The notes below the pieces were generated by a model. That model was not told the origin of the DNA. It did no database searches and worked only from the letters and a program-made list of their open reading frames with translations. Position numbers and translations under genes: made by a program. A stretch of 64,000 nucleotides of DNA from Lachnospiraceae bacterium RM5 (GTDB lineage Bacteria > Bacillota > Clostridia > Lachnospirales > Lachnospiraceae), in contig FOFK01000005.1 in NCBI GenBank assembly GCA_900110975.1, positions 71,595 through 135,594 of the forward strand. The letters are read 5' to 3'. The first letter of the stretch is position 1. Every line of letters starts with the position of its first letter. Shown here piece after piece: positions 38,939 through 48,221 of this stretch.

Positions 38939-39379
38939 TTAACTTTCCTCATCTCCATCTTTTGCCGATAATATCTCAATAATATCCTCGGCAGAATTAG
39001 ATGTATTTACAACATAAGTTCCTTCTTTAAAATCAGCATCAAATAATTTTGACTGAATAGTAAAAACTGTTTTATTTTCAATTACATTTTTATCAAGAAG
39101 TTTTTCTGCAACATCACTTACAGAATCTCCACTTGAAATTGTAATCTCAACATCCGTTCCGGGAGGAGCCTCTGCTCCATCCTCAGAAAAGATCTTTGTT
39201 CCAAAATCATAAGCTCTTACACTTACAAGAATAACAACAGTAACAAGCAAAGCAAATAATGCAAAATAAAGGAAGCTTCCAACCATATTATTCTCTGCTC
39301 TTTTCTTGCTTTTCTTACTATTTTTTATTCTCTTGTTTCTTTCTTTTATTTCTCTCTTTTTTTCTTTAGAATCAGCCAT
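38939..39379 (-). CDS. short MltG (YceG)-like membrane protein lacking the catalytic domain
   Basis: 146 residues: a very basic N-terminus (about 1-30), one membrane span (about 32-55) and an exterior LysM-like segment (ITISSGDSVSDVAEKLLDKNVI; FKEGTYVVNTSNSAEDIIEIL). These correspond to the beginning of MltG, which normally has some 200 more residues with the catalytic glutamate. The position before trmR equals that of Bacillus yrrL. It may be a reduced, non-catalytic partner of another MltG. ATG overlaps the YlbF stop by one base. Confidence 0.75.
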   Translation of the reverse strand: MADSKEKKREIKERNKRIKNSKKSKKRAENNMVGSFLYFALFALLVTVVILVSVRAYDFGTKIFSEDGAEAPPGTDVEITISSGDSVSDVAEKLLDKNVIENKTVFTIQSKLFDADFKEGTYVVNTSNSAEDIIEILSAKDGDEES

Positions 39380-39720
39380 TAAATAATCTCCACGTCTTTA
39401 CATATATCTGTAAAAATAATACTTTCAACTTTTTTAATAAGTCCTGCAAAAATAACTTCTGCATTTAAATATTCCTGTACTTCACTTTTCACAAGAATAT
39501 CCATAAACTCATTTTTCAAATACTCCATTGCTTCGTTTCCATTGCAGGTATTTCTCATAAGCATCTCAAATTTTCTTTTCTCAAACTCAAGCACTCTTGA
39601 ATAAATAGTGCTTTGTTCTTTTATTTTTTCTTTTTTTGAAATGTAATCTTTATACTCTTCTCTTTCAAATAAAAGATTTTTCAATTCTTCTGCTTTTGAA
39701 AATAAAATATTATCTTCCAT
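39379..39720 (-). CDS. YlbF/YmcA family protein
   Basis: 113 residues, all-helical, with the pattern of YlbF family proteins (AEELKNLLFEREEYKDYISKK; FMDILVKSEVQEYLNAE). In Bacillus, YlbF, YmcA and YaaT form an iron-sulfur complex that assists RNase Y and development. Here it sits directly downstream of an RNase J gene, so a role in RNA turnover is plausible. The ATG at 39720 or the GTG just before it (39723) is preferred because AAAGGA lies 9-12 bases upstream. Confidence 0.8.
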   Translation of the reverse strand: MEDNILFSKAEELKNLLFEREEYKDYISKKEKIKEQSTIYSRVLEFEKRKFEMLMRNTCNGNEAMEYLKNEFMDILVKSEVQEYLNAEVIFAGLIKKVESIIFTDICKDVEII

Positions 39721-39746
39721 CACAAATACCAATCCTTTTAGTTAAA

Positions 39747-41693
39747 TTATTCAACTTCCATGATAATAGGCAATACCACAGGACTTCTCTTTAAGTTTTT
39801 CCACATATAATCGCTTAATGATTCTTTTACAACATTCTTAATCTTAGACCAGTCTGTTATCTTCTTATCCATACAATCCATGACAGCTTCATAAGCTACA
39901 TTACTTGCTTCTTCAATAAGACCTTCAGACTCTCTGACATATACAAATCCTCTGGTTACAATATCCGGTCCTGATAATAATTTATTTGTATATTTTTCTA
40001 ATGTCATAACAACAATAATAATACCATTTTCAGCAAGGCTCTGTCTGTCTCTTAAAACAATATTTCCAACATCACCTACGCCAAGTCCATCTACTAATAT
40101 AGCACCTGCAGGCACTTTGTCAACTATATCGGCACTTTCCTCACCAATCTCAAGCACTTCACCTGAAGATAAGATAATAACATTTTCCTCTTCAATACCC
40201 ATATTTCTTGCAAGTTCTCCCTGTGCCACAAGATGCTTATATTCACCATGAACAGGGATTGCGTACTTAGGTTTTACAAGAGCATAAATAAGTTTTATCT
40301 CTTCCTGGCATGCATGTCCCGAAACGTGAGTTTCATCATTTATTACATTTGCGCCCTTTCTTGTAAGCTCATTTATAACTCTTGATACAGCTTTTTCATT
40401 ACCAGGAATTGGTGTAGAACTAAGAACCACTGTATCTCCAGGAATAATACTTACTTTTCTATGAATTGAAGCTGCCATTCTTGAAAGGGCTGCCATGGAT
40501 TCACCCTGACTTCCTGTTGTAATAAGCACAATCTGATTATCAGGATAATTCTTCATCTGTTCAATATCAATAACCGTATTTACAGGAATATTAATATATC
40601 CAAGTTCCATAGCCGTATTGATTACATTTATCATACTTCTTCCTTCAATAACGACTTTTCTTCCATATTTGTGGGCAGAATTTATAATCTGCTGAACCCT
40701 GTCAACGTTAGATGCAAATGTTGCAACAATAATTCTTGATTTTGAATTTTCAGCAAAAATCTGATCAAATCTCTTACCAATAGTCCTTTCAGAACTTGTA
40801 AATCCAGGTCTTAATACATTGGTAGAATCACACATAAGTGCCAAAACACCTTTTTTACCAAGCTCTGCAAATCTTCCCAAATCAATAGCATCTCCAAATA
40901 CAGGTGTATAATCAATCTTAAAATCCCCTGTATGGATAATAGTTCCAGCAGGCGAGAAAATCGCAAGTGCTGCAGCATCTACAATACTATGATTTGTTCT
41001 TATAAATTCAACTTTAAAATCTCCAAGAGTAATTGTCTGTCCATACTTAACAACTTTTCTCTTTACAGATTTTGTCATATTCTTTTCTTCAAGTTTTCCT
41101 TCAATAATTCCAATAGTAAGCTTTGTAGCATATATTGGAACATTAATATTTTTAAGAACGTAAGGAATTGCGCCTATATGATCTTCATGACCATGGGTAA
41201 TCACAAATCCTTTTACCTTTTCTATATTATCAATTAAATAACTAACATCCGGAATAACCATATCTATTCCCGGCATATCATCTTCAGGGAATGACATTCC
41301 ACAGTCAACAACAATAATACTGTCCTCGTATTCAAATGCTGTTATATTCATTCCAATCTGTTCAAGACCACCAAGGGGTATAACTTTTACTTTTTTATCA
41401 TTAACCTTTGGTGTTTTTTCAGCTTTCTTCTTTGTAAAGATACCTAGTTTTTCACTCTTCTTCTCTGGTTTTACCTTCTCTGCCTTAACTTTTTCAATAT
41501 CTTTCTTAGGCTTTTTAGCACTTTTCTTATCGTCTGTTTTTACGCTTTTCTTTTCTTTAGTGCTTTTACTTATCTTTTTTTCTTCCTTTGTTTCTGTTTT
41601 TTTAGCCTGTTTTTTTACTTTAACAGCAGCTTTTTCTTCTTCTTTCTTTTTATTTTCTGCTGTCGCCTTAACTATTATATCCTCTAAATCCAC
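39747..41693 (-). CDS. rnj: ribonuclease J with long lysine-rich N-terminal extension
   Basis: 648 residues. Residues about 101-648 are a complete RNase J: metallo-beta-lactamase motif HGHEDH (167-172), beta-CASP region (STPIPGNEKAV, HVSGHA) and C-terminal domain. It is a 5'-3' exonuclease/endonuclease for mRNA decay and rRNA maturation. Residues 1-100 are almost entirely Lys, Glu, Ala and Thr, probably disordered, and absent from typical RNase J. The start codon is GTG, with AAAGGA seven bases upstream, so the extension is translated. It lies in place between DUF1292 and MltG-like genes. Confidence 0.95.
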   Translation of the reverse strand: MDLEDIIVKATAENKKKEEEKAAVKVKKQAKKTETKEEKKISKSTKEKKSVKTDDKKSAKKPKKDIEKVKAEKVKPEKKSEKLGIFTKKKAEKTPKVNDKKVKVIPLGGLEQIGMNITAFEYEDSIIVVDCGMSFPEDDMPGIDMVIPDVSYLIDNIEKVKGFVITHGHEDHIGAIPYVLKNINVPIYATKLTIGIIEGKLEEKNMTKSVKRKVVKYGQTITLGDFKVEFIRTNHSIVDAAALAIFSPAGTIIHTGDFKIDYTPVFGDAIDLGRFAELGKKGVLALMCDSTNVLRPGFTSSERTIGKRFDQIFAENSKSRIIVATFASNVDRVQQIINSAHKYGRKVVIEGRSMINVINTAMELGYINIPVNTVIDIEQMKNYPDNQIVLITTGSQGESMAALSRMAASIHRKVSIIPGDTVVLSSTPIPGNEKAVSRVINELTRKGANVINDETHVSGHACQEEIKLIYALVKPKYAIPVHGEYKHLVAQGELARNMGIEEENVIILSSGEVLEIGEESADIVDKVPAGAILVDGLGVGDVGNIVLRDRQSLAENGIIIVVMTLEKYTNKLLSGPDIVTRGFVYVRESEGLIEEASNVAYEAVMDCMDKKITDWSKIKNVVKESLSDYMWKNLKRSPVVLPIIMEVE

Positions 41694-41739
41694 TTTTATT
41701 TCCTTTCTTTTTTTATTTTATATTGAAAGATTTAATAAT

Positions 41740-42018
41740 TTACACGAACTTTAAATCTTCTTCTTCTAACATTTCTTCAAATACTTTTGCAATACTTTCA
41801 AGTTCAATCTCATCTTCAACGATTTCATAACTTGCTTCTTCTTCATCTTCTTTCGAAACATCTTTTAAAATAAGAGCATCTGCCTCTTCTTCATTATTAT
41901 CCTCAGCATAAGCAACTAAAAGATAATTAACTCCTGAAACTCTTGCCTCTTCAATAATTTCAAATTTTTCTTCCTTGTTTGTTTCTTTGTCAAAAAAGAC
42001 TATAAAATTTTCAGACAT
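41740..42018 (-). CDS. DUF1292 family protein
   Basis: 92 residues, strongly acidic, with the DUF1292 core NFIVFFDKETNKEEKFEI and LLVAYAED. It is equivalent to Bacillus YrzB and found after ruvX in the same order. Function unknown. The acidic C-terminal stretch (EDEEEASYEIVEDEIELESI) ends the protein. Confidence 0.88.
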   Translation of the reverse strand: MSENFIVFFDKETNKEEKFEIIEEARVSGVNYLLVAYAEDNNEEEADALILKDVSKEDEEEASYEIVEDEIELESIAKVFEEMLEEEDLKFV

Positions 42019-42049
42019 AAATAATTATTACCGAATCAAAACACACAAA

Positions 42050-42079
42050 AATAATATTGATATAATTATCAATATTATT
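42050..42079 (-). other. A/T-rich hairpin between ruvX and the DUF1292 gene
   Basis: AATAATATTGATA (42050-42062), loop TAAT, TATCAATATTATT (42067-42079): a perfect 13-bp stem. On the minus strand it is followed by TTTTTGTGTGTTTT. It may be a weak or partial terminator inside the operon. Confidence 0.5.
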
Positions 42080-42118
42080 TAAAATCCGGTATTCCTTTCA
42101 CATTTTTTAATAAATTCT

Positions 42119-42559
42119 TTAATCACACTTATCCTTATTAAAACTTCTATTATCCAGATACCCCTGTAATATAAAAGTAGCAGCAATACTGTCTACATAA
42201 TCTTTTCTGTTTTCTCTTCTGACTCCTGCTTCCATCATAAGCTTATCTGCTGAAACAGTAGTAAGTCTCTCGTCCCATAATATAACTTCAAGTTTTGTTC
42301 TTTTTTCTAAGGCTTCTTTAAATTCGTATGTTTTTTCTACTCTCTCACCCAAAGTATTATTCATATTCTTCGGAAGACCAAGTACAATAAGCCCTACATC
42401 ATATTCTTCTATAAGTTCATCTATTCTTGCAAGTGTCTTTCTGATTTTACTTTCTTTATCACGCCTTATTATTTCCAAAGACCTTGCGGTAATTAATAAC
42501 TCATCAGACAAAGCAACCCCAACTGTCTTTGAGCCATAATCAAGTCCTAAAATTCTCAT
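42119..42559 (-). CDS. ruvX: RuvX/YqgF family Holliday junction resolvase-like protein
   Basis: 146 residues, full length. RNase-H-like fold with first catalytic aspartate in [14 protein letters not shown], then [21 protein letters not shown] and the last aspartate in [10 protein letters not shown]. The family is involved in pre-16S rRNA processing and possibly recombination. Two bases separate it from the ireB stop. Confidence 0.95.
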   Translation of the reverse strand: MRILGLDYGSKTVGVALSDELLITARSLEIIRRDKESKIRKTLARIDELIEEYDVGLIVLGLPKNMNNTLGERVEKTYEFKEALEKRTKLEVILWDERLTTVSADKLMMEAGVRRENRKDYVDSIAATFILQGYLDNRSFNKDKCD

Positions 42560-42561
42560 AA

Positions 42562-42828
42562 TTAATTTTTCTTAAACTTATTATTGATATAATAATCAAG
42601 AGCTTCCTCTATAAGTTCATCCCTTTCAACCTTCATAATAATACTTCTTGCATTATTATGGCTGGTAATATATGTAGGATCACCTGACATAATATATCCA
42701 ACAATCTGATTAACAGGGTTATAGCCCTTCTCATCCAATGCTTTATATACCTTCTCAAGCACCTGTGAAACATCATATGTTCCTTCAAGTGGTGTCTTAA
42801 AATATTGTGTATTTGTTAAATCATTCAT
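42562..42828 (-). CDS. ireB: IreB family regulatory phosphoprotein
   Basis: 88 residues, near the usual length. Family pattern from the N-terminal threonines ([12 protein letters not shown]) through [20 protein letters not shown] and [14 protein letters not shown]. In Enterococcus, IreB is phosphorylated by the Ser/Thr kinase IreK and affects cephalosporin tolerance. It heads the ireB-ruvX-DUF1292 cluster conserved across Firmicutes. Confidence 0.95.
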   Translation of the reverse strand: MNDLTNTQYFKTPLEGTYDVSQVLEKVYKALDEKGYNPVNQIVGYIMSGDPTYITSHNNARSIIMKVERDELIEEALDYYINNKFKKN

Positions 42829-42888
42829 TATTTGCCTCCTGTTTCCGAATTCACGAACAAAACATCTTTATTTATTTTAATATAATTC

Positions 42889-44250
42889 TTACAACATAGC
42901 AAGCATTATTTCATTATCGAGAAAGCCTTCTATCTTTACTTTACATATTTTTTCAATTATGTCATTGCCTTTATTTTCTGACTTTACGGCAACTTTAACA
43001 TATTCCATGGTATGTCCCACTATATATTTTTCACCATTAAACTCTGTCTCTTCCTCAAAAAGAACCTCTATTTCTTTACCTATAAATCTCTCCTGGTAAT
43101 CCTTTAACATTCTGTCATTTAACTCTAAAAGCGCATTACTTCTTAAAGCTTTTATTTCTTCCGGTATCTGGTTTTCCATATGTGCAGCCCTTGTTCCTTT
43201 TCTAACCGAGTACTTAAATATATGCATCTTTGAAAAAGCAACTTTCTCAAGAAATTCTTTTGTCTTTTCAAATTCCTCATCTGTTTCACCAGGAAAGCCA
43301 ACAATTACATCTGTTGTAATCGCAGCATCCGGATAGTATTCCCTGATAAGTTTTACACCTTCATAAAACTCTCCAGATGTATATTTTCTGTTCATTCTAT
43401 TTAAAGTTTCGTCACATCCGCTTTGTAATGAAAGATGAAAATGAGGGCAGACACTATCTGTTTTACTAATCTTTTCCATAAATTCCTTAGTAATAATTCT
43501 TGGTTCCAAAGAACCAAGTCTGACTCTTTCTATACCCTCAGTATTTCCAATAACATCAACAACATCTGCTAATGTATATTTACCGGACTCATCTTCATAC
43601 TCGTACGAACTGATATGAATCCCTGTAAGCACAAGCTCTTTAAAGCCTTTATCCGCAAGTCTTTTAGCTTCAGTTTCAATATTTTTAAAAATTCTTGAGC
43701 GCACTCTTCCCCTGGCAAAAGGAATAATACAATATGAACAGAACTGGTTACATCCATCCTGAATCTTTATATAAGCTCTTGTTTTTTCCTCAATGCTCTT
43801 TTCTATATTTAATTCTTCAAATTCTCTTTTCACCTTAACATCATTAATATCAATAATGTTTTTCTTTGTAGAATCTAAATCTTTATTTTCAAGATAATCC
43901 TTGATAATTTCCACAATATTACGCTTTACATCATTACCTACAACAATGTCAATGGCATTATCTTTTAAGATGTCATCTGCTGCAACCTGCACATAACAGC
44001 CCGTCGCAATAACTATGGCATCTTTATTTTTTTTCTTTGCCTTATGAAGCATCTGTCTTGATTTTCTATCAGCAATATTTGTTACAGTACATGTATTTAT
44101 AATATAAATATCCGCATCATCTTTAAACGGAACAATCTCAAAACCTGCATTTTCAAGCATTTCCGTCATAGCTTCTGTTTCATATGCATTTACTTTACAA
44201 CCAAGATTATGAAGGGCCACACTAGGCATTTTTCCATGAACTACTGACAT
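42889..44250 (-). CDS. mtaB: tRNA t6A37 methylthiotransferase MtaB
   Basis: 453 residues; a radical SAM enzyme that converts t6A37 to ms2t6A37. The UPF0004 domain carries three cysteines (HNLGCKVNAYE, NTCTVTN, ATGCYVQ) for one 4Fe-4S cluster. The radical SAM motif is CNQFCSYC (C-x3-C-x2-C). A C-terminal TRAM domain is present. GGAG seven bases before the first ATG supports 44250 as the start. Confidence 0.95.
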   Translation of the reverse strand: MSVVHGKMPSVALHNLGCKVNAYETEAMTEMLENAGFEIVPFKDDADIYIINTCTVTNIADRKSRQMLHKAKKKNKDAIVIATGCYVQVAADDILKDNAIDIVVGNDVKRNIVEIIKDYLENKDLDSTKKNIIDINDVKVKREFEELNIEKSIEEKTRAYIKIQDGCNQFCSYCIIPFARGRVRSRIFKNIETEAKRLADKGFKELVLTGIHISSYEYEDESGKYTLADVVDVIGNTEGIERVRLGSLEPRIITKEFMEKISKTDSVCPHFHLSLQSGCDETLNRMNRKYTSGEFYEGVKLIREYYPDAAITTDVIVGFPGETDEEFEKTKEFLEKVAFSKMHIFKYSVRKGTRAAHMENQIPEEIKALRSNALLELNDRMLKDYQERFIGKEIEVLFEEETEFNGEKYIVGHTMEYVKVAVKSENKGNDIIEKICKVKIEGFLDNEIMLAML

Positions 44251-44478
44251 TTTTATTCTCCAAAATTTTCTATATTTTAAACATATGCTGATTTTTTCTT
44301 ATAAAAACAACAAATTATCTATCATTTTATCGCAAATATGTATAAATTTAAACAAAAAGTTATACACATTCCTATTTAAAGCCTTTAAAATTTAACATAT
44401 TTCACGGAACAAATCAATAAACTATAAACAATTTTTACCACCATTTTCAGGTGTTAATTTTCATTTTTTTGTGCCCTG

Positions 44479-44507
44479 TTGACAATTTTATCAATAGAAT
44501 GTAGTAT
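44479..44507 (+). promoter_or_regulatory. promoter of the HPr-like gene
   Basis: TTGACA (44479-44484), 17 bases, TAGTAT (44502-44507). It lies in the 302-base gap between divergent mtaB and the HPr-like gene; the rest of that gap is A/T-rich and shows no other feature. Confidence 0.6.
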
Positions 44508-44552
44508 ATAAAATGTAAGCAAAACAAAATAATCGAAATGGAGGAAATCACT

Positions 44553-44786
44553 ATGAAAACAGTTAAAATCAGTCTTAATTCAATCGACAAGGTAAAATCT
44601 TTTGTAAATGATATTACAAAATTCGAATCAGACTTCGATTTAGTTTCAGGAAGATATGTTATCGATGCAAAATCTATTATGGGTATTTTTAGTTTAGATT
44701 TATCAAAGGATATTGACTTAAATATTCATGCAGAAGATAATATCGATGAAGTTCTTGCTGTATTAAAACCTTATATCGTTGAATAA
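44553..44786 (+). CDS. HPr-like protein without the phosphorylatable histidine
   Basis: 77 residues from the ATG at 44553, which has GGAGG eight bases upstream. The fold pattern of HPr is present (FDLVSGRYVIDAKSIMGIFSLDLSKDIDLNIHAED matches the second half), but the segment that should hold His15 reads LNSIDKVKSFVND, with no histidine. It therefore cannot be the PTS phosphocarrier. A regulatory relative is likely, and the target is unknown. It is the only plus-strand gene between 11 and 57 kb. Confidence 0.85.
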   Translation: MKTVKISLNSIDKVKSFVNDITKFESDFDLVSGRYVIDAKSIMGIFSLDLSKDIDLNIHAEDNIDEVLAVLKPYIVE

Positions 44787-44882
44787 TAAGGCAAATGCTT
44801 CTTTATGAAGCAGAAAAAATTAAAAACTATTTTTAAAATAGTTTTTATATTTCTAATAAGCAAAATATAATTAGATATATAT

Positions 44883-44917
44883 AAAATAGCTGTCACAAAT
44901 GTGGCAGCTATTTTTAT
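44883..44917. terminator. bidirectional terminator between the HPr-like gene and thiI
   Basis: AAAATAGCTGTCAC (44883-44896), loop AAAT, GTGGCAGCTATTTT (44901-44914): a 14-bp stem with one G-T pair, with T-runs in both directions. A weaker A/T hairpin sits just upstream at about 44821-44850. Confidence 0.85.
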
Positions 44918-44941
44918 ATGCTTATCTTACCTCTATTATTC

Positions 44942-46123
44942 TTATCTTACTTCTATTACTTCTACAGTTTCAATTGCTTCATTTACAAGTCTTTCCATCT
45001 CTTCGCCCAACTTCATTTCAGAACGTTCAATCACTTTAAGAGATGGTTTTGTAACAGGATGCTTTGCAACAAATATTGTACAGCAGTCCTCATATGGAAG
45101 AATCGATGTTTCGTATGTATCAATTTTTTCAGAAATATCAATAATATCCTGCTTATCAAAAGCAATTAAAGGTCTGTAAACAGGAAGTGAGCATACCGCA
45201 TTAGTTGTAAGAAGAGACTGCATCGTCTGGCTTGCAACCTGTCCGATACTTTCACCTGTAATAAGTCCTAAACATCCTGATTCTTTAGCAAAATGCTCTG
45301 CTATTCTCATCATATATCTTCTCATGATAATTGTAAGCTCATCATGAGGACATGTCTCATAAATATACATCTGAGGCTTTGTAAAATTAACAACATTAAG
45401 TTTTATAGGACCTGAATATCTTGCAACCTTTTTAGCTAAATCAATTACCTTTGTCTTTGCTCTTTCACTGGTATAAGGTGGTGCATGGAAATATGTAGCC
45501 TCAAGATTTACACCTCTTTTTGCAATCATATATCCCGCTACAGGGCTGTCAATTCCACCTGATAATAAAAGCATTGCCTTACCTGCTGTTCCACAAGGCA
45601 TTCCGCACGCTCCCTTAATTTCTTCAGAATAAATATTGATTTTTTCCCTGATTTCAATATTAATATATTTTTCAGGCGAATGTACATCAACAGTTAATCC
45701 TTCAATATTATCAAGAATTGCTTCACCAACAGCCATATTGATTTCCATAGAATTTAATGGATAATTTTTTCTTGCTCTTCTTGCATTTACCTTGAAAGTA
45801 TACTTCTTATCACCATAAACATCTTTTAAATGAGCTACAACTTTTTCCTTAAGATCATCAAATCCGTTATCCTCAATCTGATATAACGGACAGATTCCTG
45901 ATATACCAAAGACTCTCTTTAAACTGTCTATGGCACCATCATAATCATAATCGCCTTCAGTAGTTACATAGATTCTTCCTGTAACCTTGCTTACCTTAAA
46001 ATCTCCTTCAACACTTTCAAGAGCATGTTTTATATTATAAACAAGGGCATCTTCAAAAATATATCTATTCTTTCCCTTAACTCCGATTTCTGAATATTTA
46101 ATCAAAAAAGACTGATATTTCAT
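44942..46123 (-). CDS. thiI: tRNA 4-thiouridine synthetase ThiI
   Basis: 393 residues: N-terminal ferredoxin-like region, THUMP domain and PP-loop ATPase with LSGGIDSPVAGYM (about 190-202). There is no C-terminal rhodanese domain, as is usual in Firmicutes, where a dedicated cysteine desulfurase supplies sulfur. Such a desulfurase is the neighbouring upstream gene. AAAGGA precedes the ATG. Confidence 0.96.
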   Translation of the reverse strand: MKYQSFLIKYSEIGVKGKNRYIFEDALVYNIKHALESVEGDFKVSKVTGRIYVTTEGDYDYDGAIDSLKRVFGISGICPLYQIEDNGFDDLKEKVVAHLKDVYGDKKYTFKVNARRARKNYPLNSMEINMAVGEAILDNIEGLTVDVHSPEKYINIEIREKINIYSEEIKGACGMPCGTAGKAMLLLSGGIDSPVAGYMIAKRGVNLEATYFHAPPYTSERAKTKVIDLAKKVARYSGPIKLNVVNFTKPQMYIYETCPHDELTIIMRRYMMRIAEHFAKESGCLGLITGESIGQVASQTMQSLLTTNAVCSLPVYRPLIAFDKQDIIDISEKIDTYETSILPYEDCCTIFVAKHPVTKPSLKVIERSEMKLGEEMERLVNEAIETVEVIEVR

Positions 46124-46225
46124 TTTAAAATTCCTTTCCTATCCGATACATCGATTGCAAAATATACAATCATAATAAAACAAACAGTGTTGCTGTCGTA
46201 AAATAAGCAGACTGTTTTTTATCTT

Positions 46226-47389
46226 TTATTTCTTTGTAAATCTTCTCAATAAAGCGACGTTTGCCTTAAGCACTTCCATAGTGTAATCTATTTCATCTTT
46301 AGTTGTCAACCGTGACAAACTAAATCTTATTGCAGAATCAAGCTCTTCATCACTAAGTCCCATATTAAACAAAGTATCACTTTTTTCCTTCTTGGAATTA
46401 TTAGAACATGCCGAACCTGAAGAAACATATATACCGTTATCTTCAAGAGTATGTAAAAGCACTTCACTCTTAATGCCTATAAAACTCGCATTTATAATAT
46501 GACATACTCCATCTTTTTTCGAATTAAGCTTCACATTCTCAATTTCCAAAAGCCTGTCCATAAAATATTCTTTTAAAGAATTAAGATTATTTATCTTTTC
46601 ATCAAAATCTTCATATGCCTTTTTAGCAGCAAGACCTATTCCTGCAATAGCAGGCACATTTTCAGTACCAGAACGCATTCCGCCTCCCTGTCCTCCACCG
46701 TAAATAATAGGCTTAATCTTTGTTTTTTCTTTGATATATAAAAATCCGCTGCCCTTTGGACCATGGAATTTATGTCCACTTACGGATAATAAATCTATAT
46801 TCATAGCCGCAGGATAAATTCTTAATTTAGCAAATGCCTGTATACAGTCAACATGGAAAATTATTTTATTTCTTCTTGATTCATTTAATTCTTTAATAAT
46901 TTTTCCAATATCTTCGATAGGCATAATACTTCCAACTTCATTATTTACCATCATTATGGAAATAAGAATTGTATCATCCCTTATGGCATTTTTTAATTCA
47001 TCTATATTTATTTTCCCATCGCCATCAACAGAAATTTTTGTAATTTCAAATCCAAGACTTTCAAGGAAAGAAGCTACATTTCCAACAGATGCATGTTCAA
47101 CTTTTGAAATAATAATATGATTTCCATTTCTCTTATTTGCAAGCGCAGAGCCAATAAGAGCCATATTATTTGATTCAGTACCACCTGATGTAAATAATAT
47201 TTCTTTTTCCTTACATCTTAAAATTTTACTGATAATTTCAGCAGATTCCCTTATATATTTTTCTGCATTAATTCCAAAATTATGAAGTGAAGAAGGATTT
47301 CCATAATCCTTAAGCATCACTTCATTCATAAGATTTACAACTTCCTCATCTACTCTTGTTGTTGCGGCATTATCAAAATAAACTTCCAT
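46226..47389 (-). CDS. cysteine desulfurase (NifS/IscS family), probable sulfur donor for ThiI
   Basis: 387 residues; PLP-dependent. YFDNAATTRVDEEV start, HVDCIQAFAKL, PLP lysine in SVSGHKFHGPKGSG, and active cysteine in SSGSACSNN. Position immediately upstream of thiI matches the NifZ-ThiI pairing in Bacillus, so it probably feeds tRNA thiolation. AAGGT upstream of the ATG. Confidence 0.95.
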   Translation of the reverse strand: MEVYFDNAATTRVDEEVVNLMNEVMLKDYGNPSSLHNFGINAEKYIRESAEIISKILRCKEKEILFTSGGTESNNMALIGSALANKRNGNHIIISKVEHASVGNVASFLESLGFEITKISVDGDGKINIDELKNAIRDDTILISIMMVNNEVGSIMPIEDIGKIIKELNESRRNKIIFHVDCIQAFAKLRIYPAAMNIDLLSVSGHKFHGPKGSGFLYIKEKTKIKPIIYGGGQGGGMRSGTENVPAIAGIGLAAKKAYEDFDEKINNLNSLKEYFMDRLLEIENVKLNSKKDGVCHIINASFIGIKSEVLLHTLEDNGIYVSSGSACSNNSKKEKSDTLFNMGLSDEELDSAIRFSLSRLTTKDEIDYTMEVLKANVALLRRFTKK

Positions 47390-47460
47390 TTTTCTTACCT
47401 TTTCTATTAATTTAAATTATAATTATGTTTTTCTTATTTCTTTTCCAAATCAATTAAAAA

Positions 47461-48219
47461 TTATATTTCATTCTTCTTTTCAAATTCAAGTTTATATCCA
47501 AGCACTGAAAGAATCATTAAAGGTGCTGTTTCTGTTCTTAAAATCCTGTTTCCAAGAGAAATCTTCTTTACTCCATTATTTGAAGCCAGGGCCACTTCTT
47601 CCTCTTCAAACCCACCTTCCGGTCCGATAAATACAGCAATACTTTCCCCTGATTTTAAACCATCAAGGATATTTTTTGTTTCATTTAAATCTTTAAAATT
47701 CTCATAAGGAATAAGCTTCAAATCAAAGTTTTTTGCATACTCCAGAGCATCCTTAAAATTCATAGGATGCAGGACTTTTGGAATAATACTTCTTCTGGAC
47801 TGTTTTGCAGCACTTAAAGAAATCGCATTCCATCTTTTTATTTTATTATCAGCTTTCTTTTTATCAAGCTTTACAATACATCTTTTTGTATTAACAGGAA
47901 TTATTTCATATACTCCAAGCTCCACAGCTTTCTGGATGATATATTCCATTTTATCAGCTTTTGGAAGTCCCTGGAAAAGATAAATTTTTCCATTAAGTTC
48001 ACTGCCATCATATTCCTTATCAGTTATTTTCGTGGTAATTATATCACCTATATCCCTGATAACACAGACATAATCACTGCCTTCCCCGTTACTTAATAAC
48101 ACTTCTTCCCCTGCCTTCATTCTAAGAACATTTTTTATATGATTTACATCATCACCGTCTATGATTATCTTTTTTCCATCACTGTCAATATTTTCATTTC
48201 TAACAAAAAAATGATGCAT
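47461..48219 (-). CDS. rsmE: 16S rRNA m3U1498 methyltransferase RsmE
   Basis: 252 residues of the SPOUT class: PUA-like N-terminus (HHFFVRNENIDSDGKKIII) and knotted C-terminus with FIGPEGGFEEEEV and SLGNRILRTETAP. Complete for the family. It starts two bases after the prmA stop, an order conserved in many Firmicutes. Confidence 0.96.
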   Translation of the reverse strand: MHHFFVRNENIDSDGKKIIIDGDDVNHIKNVLRMKAGEEVLLSNGEGSDYVCVIRDIGDIITTKITDKEYDGSELNGKIYLFQGLPKADKMEYIIQKAVELGVYEIIPVNTKRCIVKLDKKKADNKIKRWNAISLSAAKQSRRSIIPKVLHPMNFKDALEYAKNFDLKLIPYENFKDLNETKNILDGLKSGESIAVFIGPEGGFEEEEVALASNNGVKKISLGNRILRTETAPLMILSVLGYKLEFEKKNEI

Positions 48220-48221
48220 AA

